NCBI RefSeq assembly: GCF_029633865.1
Contig: NC_079223.1
Coordinates: forward strand, 7,993,469-8,057,468
Length of the DNA: 64,000 nt
Reading direction: 5' to 3'
Origin: Lampris incognitus
Taxonomy: Eukaryota; Chordata; Actinopteri; Lampriformes; Lampridae
A model generated the notes under the pieces. It saw nothing but the letters and a program-made list of their open reading frames with translations. It had not been told where the DNA came from and did no database searches. Shown here one piece after another: positions 13,001-24,761 of this stretch. How positions within the stretch are numbered: position 1 is the stretch's first letter; every line of letters starts with the position of its first letter. The position numbers were made by a program, and so were the translations under genes.

Positions 13001-15957
13001 GAAGCCTGGCCTTCCACAAGCTGTGACTCAGAGCCAAATCTAGTTCATGCATCGGTTGGCTGTAGAAAGCAGAGGCTCAACTAAAGTCGAGCAAGAAATA
13101 GAAAACCCCGGAGTAGATGTAGACATGACTTGGGTGTAGAACACAAGCCTCCTGTGTATTGTCAACTCCACTAAACTACCTCTCCACTTCTGCTGACACT
13201 AACGCAAGGTAAACAAAACCCCGGCGATATTTAACCCAGGCGATATTTAACGGGCCTGCCATTTGTGGAAGTCCTGCCATGAATCTGCTCCTGGTGGAGA
13301 GAGAGAGAGAGAGAGAGGGGTGAAGGTAGGCGAGAGTGAGAAAGTGAAAGAATGCTGAACAAACAGACTCGTGGTGTCTGTCTTTCTCTCTCTCCCCCCC
13401 CCCCCCCCCCCCGTGAAGGTACACCATGCCATATGTGTGAGCACTCAGCTCTCTCTCTTAGGGGGCTGCCAGGTGGGGTGATGGCTAAACAGGCTGACCA
13501 CCCCTGTCCTTCCCAGTCCCGTGGGACCGGCTGTGTTCGCACAGCAGCACTGAGGAATACAGGAAATAGAGGAAATTCCAACATTGACAGTTGTGCTGAG
13601 GTCCTCACCCCCCCCCCCTCCAATATCTGGCTCACCGTCATATTCCTGCGAAAGGCAGCGCTGCTTATACAAGCTGACTAGTGAAGATAGAGGGCACAGT
13701 CCCACCCTGGCCTAACGCTGGGAATCTGCTGAATAAGGGAACCAAGCGTGTGGATGATAGAGCGCACTGATGCCCGCCTCTTAAATCTGTCTGCGGGAGA
13801 GAGGTGCAGAAGTCTGGATTTTCTCAGCGCCGTTCTCCGACATTTTGTGAATCGACGCCGCGTTCTCAGCGTGAGCATAAAAATGGGCAGCCGTCCACGC
13901 GTGCCAAAATTCGCCTTTAGCCTCTGTTGAACGCTCCGTTGTCAGCACAGGTTTGTCTCCTTTAGCGCCCAAGTTGTCTGTGTTAGGAAGTGTCTCAGCC
14001 CCCTCCCGCGCTCTCACATACACAAGCTCAGAAGACAGCCTTTCAATGAACTCGCTACAAGAATTCTTACTCCTCATAGGGTCGAGGCCCAGATGTTTAC
14101 ACAGCACAGCCGGTGAAGATCCGTATTGTTTAGACAAGCTTCCAAACACACAGCCTGGAGTTTGTCCAATCACCCTCCTATGAGGACAGACGTCTGTGTG
14201 CCGCCGCCGCTTTTTCCATTCTTACTTCAAGCTTTGTTTCATACGCACAAACCTGTTTGCAACCCAGTCGTACAACATGCACCACCTGTCTGCAGCCATA
14301 TAATATGATCACACCGTGTGTGTGTGGGGGGGTGGGCTGGGGGGGGGGTTATCTATGTCAGTCTGTGTGTGTGTGTGGGTGGGACATTCGTCATATTGAT
14401 TTGCAATGGAAAGTTCTGACTACCATTCCGGTATGACCCGAATTGCATTTTGTTATTTGGTAAGTCCTGTGCTCCCCCCCCCCCCCCCCATGTTTACACT
14501 CAACCGTTTTACCGCCGATATTTATTCTACCCACCGAAATCCCTCCTTTTTTTGCCTTATCACCTCTCAGATTGCTCCTTGTCACTTTGCGTGACGTGCT
14601 TCTCCATGCATCCCTTTTGTTCCCGTCAGCCGTGTGTGTCTGTTACCTCCTCGATTGTCTCCCACTGTCTCCAGTCGGCCTGTCTGTATCAGTCCCTCTT
14701 ATTCTCTGTGGTCTCCTTGTCTGTCTTTTCTGTTTTTGTTTTTTTTCTTCAGGAAGAAAAGGGCATTTCCTGTGAACTTGTTGATCTGGACTTCCTGAAG
14801 TGCAGCGTCGGGTTTCCTTTCATGAGGGCGCAGAACAAGGTAGCTGCTGAAATGCTAAATGTTGCTGCTAAAGGCTGACTTACCAGAAACATCATTTCAC
14901 AGGGTCTTTTTCACATTGTGGTGTATCTGTTCAGACCGCAGAGTATTTCATGCGACCACAGCCGTATTCCCGTACAGAGTCAGCAGGATGGCGGGCAGAA
15001 GCCTCCTGCTGGCTGCATTACTGCGTGCTGTAAATCATACTGTTCCCCAAGGTCTCAAAACAAGCCACTGATGTTGACAACTATGTCGTTTTCATAATAG
15101 TCCTCTGAATTGTGTAACACCCTGAAACGACTCTTTCTAAATCTCTTTTCTCTCCAGTACCACCTCGCGGTGATTTTCGACACAAGCCGAGTCTCCGGAG
15201 AAAACGAGACGCTGCACTTTGTAGTCCAGGCGAAAAGGTGGGCTTTTAGGATGCCCGTAATTCATGTTGCGGTGTGATTTAAACGCAAGATTTACCCGAC
15301 ACATGAGCTTGAAATACGCTGTGCATCAGATCTCAAGTAATGTTTTGGTCATGGAATAATCATTTCTTTCCCGCTTTAATTAATGTTGTGGGTTTATTCC
15401 CTGACAGCTGACAAGCGTCAGAGAGCAGCGTGCAGGCGGGGCTGCTGCAGCATGTGCTTGGCTTTTGTTATGGTTGTAGCTACGTTTTCCGTTTGGATAA
15501 GGACGCCTGCAGTCGCAATCATATTTGCTAATGTATATAATGTCTTTCGTTGCCTACCAACATGGGGATCGCCAGTTCGAATCCCCATGTTACCTCCGGC
15601 TTGGTCGGGCGTCCCTACAGACACAATCGGCCGTGTCTGTGGGTGGGAAGCCGGATGTGGGTATGTGTCCTGGTCGCTGCACTAGCGCCTCCTCTGGTCG
15701 GACAGGGCACCTGTTTGGGAGGGGGGGGATTGGGGGGAATGGTATGATCCTCCCACGTGCTACGTCCCCCTGGTGAAACTCCTCACTGTCAGGTGAAAAG
15801 AAGCAGCTGGCGACTCCACATGTATCGAAGGAGGCATGTGGTAGTCTGCAGCCCTCCCCGGATCGGCAGAGGGGGTGGAGCAGCGACCGGGATGGCTCAG
15901 AAGAGTGGGATTCTAGGACAAGTATAATTGGGGAGAAAAACGGGGGAAAATCCACAA

Positions 15958-15988
<31 letters not shown>

Positions 15989-18900
15989 AATATAATGTCT
16001 TTGTGTGGGGTTTGCCAGCTAGGGAGCACACCGCAGAAATCTCTCAAACTGTCTCACAAAATGATATGAATGACGCCATCTGTCCCCTGGTTACAGCGCC
16101 AATCCTGAACACCAACTGGCGGACAACTTTCTGGATCTCTCCATCCCTCTGATCCATGAGGTGGATACAACCATCACTGGGTGAGGCCTTCAACAAGACA
16201 GACAGGAGCTCCTGCTTTGGGGCACGATCACATGAACTTGCTTGCAGTTTAGAAGTGTGTGTTTGTGTGTGTTCTATTAAAAGACATGGATTGCTGTATC
16301 CCAGCTGCTTTTCGCCATGGGGGGGTGGAGGGGACGTTGGTAGTTTGGAACACATCAGCTTAAAAAGCCTTATCTCCGACACTTTATCATAGCATTAGTT
16401 CAGAGACGAGGGGGAGCGATGTAAAACAGCCCAGCTCCGCCAGATGAGCTCCGACATCTGATAACACCGCGATGTCTGCTCTCCAGTAAACTGGAGGGCG
16501 GCTTTAGACCAGGGCTGCACAGATCAGACTCATGTCACAGCCCCACAAAGAACATTCCTCACACAGCGCTTTGAGCAGTGCTCTGGTCAGGCTGTTTGAA
16601 ATCTGCTCACTGCGTATCATGTCCAACAAGTAGAAAGATTCCTTCTGAAGCGTAGATGCAGCCAATCCAACTGGGTCTGCAGCATGTGTCTTACAAGTGG
16701 TTTGCTGTGTTTTCTGTCTACAGTGTGGTGACTCCCAACTCCTTTGTGTATGGGAACTCCATTGAAGCCTCACGCTTCGTCCAGCTGGACGGCATGGAAT
16801 GCAACTTTCAGCCTCTCAATCTCACTTTCCAGGTACACCTACCACAGAGCATACCCAATACTGAGTCTTCAGTATCTGAGCACTGACTTGAATATAAGTA
16901 ACAAAGATTTTCTTAAAATACTTTTGACCGGGGCATCCGGGTAGCGTGGCGGTCTATTCCGTTGCCTATTAGCACGGGGATCACCGGTTCGAATCCCCGT
17001 GTTACCTCCGGCTTGGTCGGGCATCCCTACAGACACAATTGGCTGTGTGTGCGGGTGGGAAGCTGGATGTGGGTATGTGTCCTGGTTGCTGCACTAGCGC
17101 CTCCTCTGGTCGGCCGGGGCACTGGTTCAGGGGGGAGGGGGGACTGGGGGGAATAGCGTGATCCTCCCATGCACTACATCCCCCTGGCGAAACTTCTCAC
17201 TGTCAGGTAAAAAGAAGCGGCTGCCGACTCCACATGTATCGGAGTCTGCAGCCCTCCCCGGATCGGCAGACGGGGTGGAGCAGCAACCGCGACGGCTCGG
17301 AAGAGTGGGGTCATTGGCCGGATACAATTGGGGAGAAAAAAAACACCTTTGACCAATTGTGAGATGGCCATGATCCGATATTGGACCCCTAAAAGATCCC
17401 CCTCCCCCATTATATGTCAGTGCATGGACAATATAGACTTCATACAAAACACGGAACGAATGACCCCCTCTGTGAGATTACGCAAAGAGAGGGGTGAAGA
17501 ATATTAGCATAAAGGTCTACACAACACTTCAACAACTTGTTTTCACTGAATACTGATGTGCTTGAACACATCCAGGTCAGAGACATCCACCCTGGTGCTT
17601 ATCTTGACATTTCAGTACAATCTGTACAATCTGTACATACAGCAGTGAATATCCGCTAAGTGCTGCAGAGACGTATTGAAAGAGAGAGAGAGGGGATACA
17701 GATATCGAGAGACAGACCAAAATTATGTATTTTTATATTTTTCAGTAGATCTAATTTGTTTTTTTTACAAAGTTTCCCTTGGACTTTCTAGAATCTTTGA
17801 TAGTGGTTCGATATGTTTGGTAAGCGCTACCTAGCAACACGTTGTCTTTTTCTTTAGAGTCCTACACAATGTTGGCGATGACTTGTGCAGCCCAGGATGT
17901 GGTTTTTGTGGCTTGTCGGCCTCATATCACAACTTCAAACAACACCGCATCCCCCACCCTCTCCTCCGCCAGTGCTTCTGCCCCAGCTGCTTGGAGCTGA
18001 GTGGTAGCAGATAAGCCCCCCCCCCCCCATCTTGCTGTGGCTCTTGGCCAGCAGCTTCAGGGGGGAGAAGGAGGGGGAAGAGAAGGGAGAAGAGTCCTCC
18101 ACCTCCTCGTAGGACCTCTCTCGCTGTGGATGCTGGCATTGTCGCTGGAATTAGTGACGTGAGTGGTATCAAATCACTGCAGGCCCATCCCAACAGTTTC
18201 CCCAGATGCTCACATTTTTAAAATCTCAGATGGGGCCGTGGTCTGGCTAAACTGGGGCGTTTTGTTGACCTGTATGAGGGAGCCACCAACAATAAACAGA
18301 TAATATACACTTGAGTCATTCATGAAAAACATTTCTGAAATACTTCTGTGAGCATGCATGGCTGTAATATACAAGGCAAGACGAATGGCCTTGTGTTCTC
18401 ATATTGCTTGCAAGAGAATAAAAGTATTAAAAAGTATTTGCGCTCTCTTTATTTATTTATTTGCCCTGTGATGGCCTGGCGGCCGGTCCAGGGTGTCTCC
18501 TTGCCTGCCGCCCATGACTGCTGGGATAGGCTGCAGCATCCCCGTGACCCTGAGAGCAGGATAAGCAGTTTGGATAATGGATGGATGGATGCACACTCTT
18601 TTTTTGTGCATTTTTCCCCCTTCTTCTCCTGAATTGTACTTGGCCAATTACCCCATTCTTCCGAGCCGTCCCAGTCGCTGCTGCACCCCCTCTGCCAATC
18701 CGGGGAGGGCTGCAGACTACCCACGATACATGTGGCGTCGCCAGCCACTTCTTTTCACCTGACAGTGAGGAGTTTCGCCAGGGGGGATGTGGCATGTGGG
18801 AGGATCACGCTATTCCCCCCTAGTTCCCCCTCCCCCCCGAACAGGCACCCCGACCAACCAGAGGAGGTGCTAGCGCAGAGACCAGGACACATACCCACAT

Positions 18901-21900
18901 CCGGCTCCCCACCCGCAGACAGGGATGCCCGACCGAGCCGGAGGTAACACAGGGATTCGAACCAGCGATCCCCATGTTGGTAGGCAGTGGAATAGACCGC
19001 TATGTTGGCTATATGTGTATTTGCACACTCTCACCTGTTTTCACACCCGTAATCTTTTTATCCCTTTCTCTCTTCTATTTTTCTGTCTTGTTTTCCCTCT
19101 TTCTCTCCCTTCTTCCCTGTCTGTGTGTGTTGTGCATCCAGGCGATAAACAACGGGCCCAGCAGGCTGCCTGGCTCAAAGGTGGACATCAGGATCCCCAA
19201 CCGGCTGGCTGGAAACGGAGCAGATATGTTCCACATCATTGACACACAGGTAAACGCCAACAGCAGTCTGACCACATTATTAGTCCATCTTCTTCTTCTT
19301 CTTTTCGGCTTGTTCCCTGTTTCCCAGGGGTCGCCAAAGCGGATTTAATAGTCTCCATCAGTACCCTGTGAGGGCACAGCACCGATGGCAGCCGTTAACC
19401 CGGGCCTTGACTGATCCAGTATGGTCTTGTCAATCTGCACAATGATTTGGCAAAATGTTATGTCGGATGCCCTTCCTGACACAACCACTAACCCTGGTGA
19501 CGGGGGCACAGGTAAAGCGCTGGATGCCATCCCAGTATTCATGGATTTGCGCCCATGCCTGTCACCATTAATAACATATGCTGTCACTAAACTGGCCAAT
19601 TCAACAACACCAAACCACAATAGAGTCAAAATGCCATCATCATAAATTATAGAGTATTCTATGGCATCAAGGACAGGCAAGCCTGTCAAACGCTGTCATC
19701 ACAAGCTAGAGGCTTGGCTGATGGCAAGAAACATTACCATACCTTATTATTAGTCCATATCCCCAACATTTTTACTTATTGGTGAATCCGTCTGCAAATC
19801 CTCCACTTTTTTTTTTTGGTGAATTTATCCAACCTATATGTCTGCAGGTCTCACTTGACTGCATCCACATGCTCACACACTTTTATTTCAGCTGGTAAAA
19901 TGGCACTTGACCTATCTCCGGGTTTGGTCTTGTAGCACAGGGCTATTAGCGCAGTATGAGGCACCAGCGGACCAACAAAAATCCAAGGGCAAGTGTTGAT
20001 ATAGCCACTAAAGCTAGCCAACCATTTTGTTTCACAACATTTTGCATTTAGATAAAGAAATGAGACACCCCCACTGGGGCGAAATATTGACTTAACCCTT
20101 CGACTTATCCTTTCGTATAGGTGGATCATGGGGTGGGGGCTCAACCTGTTAATTGTGTTTACCGTGAATGGGTGGACTGGGCTGACTGTATCCCACCCTC
20201 GTAGAGCCATCTGGAATTACTTTCAGGGGATCAGACGGCTTGCACGGAGCAGGGGAACGGGACACCTGTGGAGCTGGCTACTGCTCCATGCCATCGCCAA
20301 CCCAGAACCCCACCTCACAAATACTGTCGAAACTGACTGCTGCTTCTGGCACAGTGGACAGTTACACATATATACATATTTTATAGTGAGATACTCTTAC
20401 GTTTTCATATCAGACCCCCCCATTGCTACAGACATGACATACAAGGTCCTCATTGTAGCTCCGTATGTTCAAATTCTGCCGCACAAAATTCCTTCAACCC
20501 TTATTTGCTTTGAAAATACTGCTCTTGTGCACGCGGTGGGGGGGGGGCTGATTCACCAGGGTGAGACTAGTGCAGTCTGTTAATACCATCGCTATAGGAG
20601 TGACAAAGCTCAGCAAGCCGAAAAGCCGGGCCATAAAAGTTCTGGTCTGCCAGAGACAAGGAGCGAAGGGGATGACGGGCAATGAGAAGGGCTGCAGAGT
20701 ATTTCCACCTTAAGAACCTGAGGTCTGACTGGAGAACGGGTCGCCAGAGAGAGGAAAGGGGTGAAGTGTTCCCCCGCGGGGGCATGGTAGTAAAGCAGCC
20801 ACCTCTAAATCACTGCATATGGGAAACCTGTTTTGGGTAGGAGACTACTGGGCTCGTAATGGGGAGGGGGAGTTTCCTGTGGACACAGAACAATGATGGA
20901 GCCGGGCCAGTTTAGGTGACAGTAGGCCCTTCACAATCTGTTCTTCGTACACTCCCAGAGATTCCTGCACTCTTCATTTCTATTGTACAGTATATGTATA
21001 CATGGCGGCATTACAGAGACTAAACTATGACTTCCCCCATCACTCACATGCAGCATCCTGTTCATCTCTGCCCTGGCTATGAACCCATTTCAGTTTGAAA
21101 GAAAATATAATAGTTAAAAAAAAGGTGGTTGCTCTCATATGAGTTTTGAAATGACTGCGGAAGTCAGATCCATCATTGCTAACTTTACTCCGCCGCTGTC
21201 CTGCTCCAGGTGGCCGATGGCAGAGGGAACTGCACTCCTCACAGGAACCCGACACCTTGCACCATCCCCCAGGACAGAGAGAGCATCTTCCACACCATAT
21301 TTGCCTTCTTCACCAAATCTGGACGTAGAGTCTTGGTAAATAGAATTACAGCCCTCCTCTTGTGTCTCAGAGGTCACTGGCAGTCACTGTCTTCGATGTT
21401 TGCTTTTCTACTTGGTGCAACATCCATTTATCGTATGTCTCTCTCTCTTTTCCTTTCTTTTTTTGTTGCTCTTCCTCTGTCCCTCTCTCTTTCTGACTTC
21501 GCTAACAGGACTGTGACCGGCCAGGAAGAGCATGTCTGACAATTTCCTGCAGTCTGGGCCCACAGTTGAAAGAGGAGGCTTTGAGTATAGATATAAAACT
21601 GCTGCTCAACACAGAAATCCTGAAAAGGGTAAGATCCGTTTCCATAGCTCTGATCGCTTGAGTAGCTTACGGGCCATCATGGGCCTCAGAAGTAAAAAAA
21701 CCCCACATGCATCGTTCAAATATCTGCCCGCAGGATAGTTCATCTGTGATCCAGTTTGTGACAAGGGGCAACGTGCAAGTAGATAACAGAGCCATGGAGG
21801 TGCCAGATGGCCTGCCGGAGGACATTTCTGTGAGTACATCTCAGGAATCCAGGTCTCTCAAGCATATACTGACGTTGATTGTGTTGTACTTTTTCTTTTT

Positions 21901-24440
21901 TTAATTTTGCATTGACCTTGCGTTCTTTTGCGTAGTCCAGCTCTCTAACCTTGGCACAGCGTGTGTTTCGTTAGATGTAGAGCAGGAGTGAAAGACGCGT
22001 TTCATCTCGGTCTGCTTGTTAGGCATTCTTCTGGGCCTGTTGAAGTGCTCCAGTTTGATGCTTTCAGAAGGACATAAAGCCCAGGGAACAGCTGGGAACT
22101 TTGAATGTAAATGGTGTCAGTTCGGATGGCTGTTTTTGAGCGCGGGTGGGGGGTGGGGGTGGGTGTGGGGGTCCTCAGCTGCGCTCAAGGACAGGCTCTC
22201 CTCTGAGGCAAGTTGGCCCGGAACGCTGACTGATTGAATGGAGCACCAGGCTGCAGGTGACGATTACGCTGAGGAGCCGGTGCCCCCCCCCCATCCCATA
22301 CAGGAATCTCTCAACTGATTGGGTTCCTGACCAGGCCACAGCCTCTGCTCCGCATCTTGACCCACAGACTCCAGGAGAGCTCAGAACATTTCGATCTACC
22401 ACGGAGATTTCAATTCCCCGCTGCTCTCTCAGCACTTGGTGAGCGTGCCGGTTTCAGCAGTTGCGCCCCGTTGCTTTTTTTGTGAAGGCAGTGAACCTGT
22501 CCCTCAGGGCCCCGGCCGACTGAAGGCACACATTGAGGAAATATAATTTGTGGTCCCTGCTTGTGTGCCTCGCAGCGAGCCCACCGGCTTGCAGTATAGC
22601 AGCACCTCGAGCGCAGTTTATCACTCATGTCACGTAAACAAGCCCCCATAAACCCACTGGCGATAGTTTTAAGTAAGTGATTTACAACCGGAGCAAGACA
22701 GGACCGAGCCGAGTGGACTTTAAAACTCTATTAGCCGAGAGCATTAATGAATTAGCGCGGCGGGAGCTCAGCTGGAGTCGGAGAGCAGAGATCAGCAGAG
22801 CTTTCATCTATACTGTTAACGTAAGTGGCCTGGCATCCGTAACAATGGCTGGATTCTTCGGGTGGAGGGGGAGGTGTAAATGTGGGGAAGTATTTCTAGA
22901 GATTTATCTACAGTCCCTCATTTGGTTTCCTCTAGGTTGCAGTTGGTGTTTCATGCCACACTGCATTTGAAGCATGCGAGGTGTTGCACAGTGAAACCGT
23001 TCAGCTCCATGTGACGTGGGGCATTGTTTGGGTTACACTTGCGTGGTATTTGGAAGGGGATGTTTCATGCAAGTCATTGGGGGTTGGAATATTTTACAAT
23101 TAAAGATCATCAGTAAAGTCTCTGGAAAAGAGAGTTCCAGATCTGAGGAAAAATAGCGACGGGCCTGGGCGCAAGTCCATGAATACTGGGCTGGCGTCCA
23201 GCGCTTAACCTGCGCCCCCGTCCATAGGGGGGAGTGTTTGTGTCAGGAAGGCATCCGGCGTAACATTTCGCCAAATCAGTATGCGAATTGACAAGACCAT
23301 ACCGGGTCAGTCGAGGTGCCATACGGGATTGGCTGAGGCCCGGGTTAACAACGGCCGCCATTGGTGCCGTGTCCTCGCAGGGTACCGGCGGAAACAGTAC
23401 AGTCCGCTGTGGCGACCCCTGAGAAACAGGGAACAAGCCGAAAGAAGAATTAACATCTGTGGAACACGATGCCTAGCTGTAGCACAGCTTCATCTCTTAG
23501 GCGATGTTAGTGTGTCCCTCCGTCAGGGTGGGCTGCAGGGTGGGCTGCAGGGATGACAGTGTTGTTTGTTTGGTTTTTTTTGCAAAAGACACAAATATGA
23601 AAGGGTGTCCCTTCAATAAGCTGTAGGGTTTAGGTGAAATAAAAAGGATGGGAAAAGCCCCCCCCCCCCCCCATCCACTAGTTGAAAATCGGTGTGGACG
23701 TTGTTCACAAGGCAGCATTTGTTCTTTCTTTCAGGCTTCAAACTGGGGACAAATTAAGGAAATGTTTCAAATTCAATAAATTTGATCTGAGAAAAACAAC
23801 CTCTGAGCTTTTACTTCTTTGTGCCCTAATTTAAAGAACAAAGCACATGTTGTAAGCTGTAAATTGGTGTAAATTATAGTTGCAAACCTCTTCAAAGTAA
23901 CTCTTTCAAGTACCCCATTCACTCTCTCACTGATCTGAATACAAGTTGACGTATTCTTTAAAAAGTGCTTATATGCTACTCGCTCAAGTCCAGTAAACAA
24001 AGTATTTACATTTTATGACATTCTCCACGTAGATAAACTCTCTCTCTCTCTTCCCCCTCCCTCTTGCTCGCTCTCTCTCTCCCTCCCTCCCCCTCACTCG
24101 CTCTGTCTCTCCCCCCTCGCTTTCTCTTTCTCTCCCTCCCCCCTCTTGCTCTCTCTCCCCCCCTCTCTGTTTCTTTCCTTCCCTCACTCTCCCTCTCTGT
24201 CTCTCTTCCTCCCCCCTTGCTCTCTCAAATTTCTCTCTCTCCCTTCCCCCTCTTCCTCTCCGTCTCTCCCCCTCCCTCCCCCTCACTCTCTGTCTCTCTC
24301 TCCCCTCTCGCTCTCTCTCTTGCTCTCTTTCTACACACACACACACACACATATTTTATATATATATTTCACTCCTCATTTGTTGAGCACTTTTATCAAC
24401 ACCATTGATGGTTTCCGAAAAAAAAGATATATACACACAC

Positions 24441-24518
<78 letters not shown>

Positions 24519-24610
24519 ATGTGTGTGTGTATATGTATATATACATGTATTTGTGTGTGTGGTGGGTTAAGTCAGCAGAGGGCTGGGTTGGTGACATGGT
24601 GACATATATA

Positions 24611-24664
<54 letters not shown>

Positions 24665-24719
24665 ATATATGCTAGGTTAAGTCGGCTGAGGGCTGTGTCG
24701 GTGGCACGGTGACATATAC

Positions 24720-24761
<42 letters not shown>

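Larger units (their letters stand above)
9841..14752. other. itga9 intron
   Basis: It holds SINE copies 5 (10565-10989) and 6 (12194-12619), an ATT-rich microsatellite (about 12677-12780), a GA run (13290-13318) and several homopolymer C/G tracts. No exon was recognised, and no open frame here resembles a known protein. Confidence 0.65.
16833..19141. other. itga9 intron
   Basis: Holds SINE copies 8 (16930-17344) and 9 (18600-19008) and a fragment of a second SINE family (18470-18592). The stretch 17345-18469 shows only low-complexity tracts. Confidence 0.65.

Noticed and set aside
24146..24712. A 188-codon frame and others across CT/GT tracts
   Set aside because: Composed of dinucleotide repeats; no protein-like sequence.
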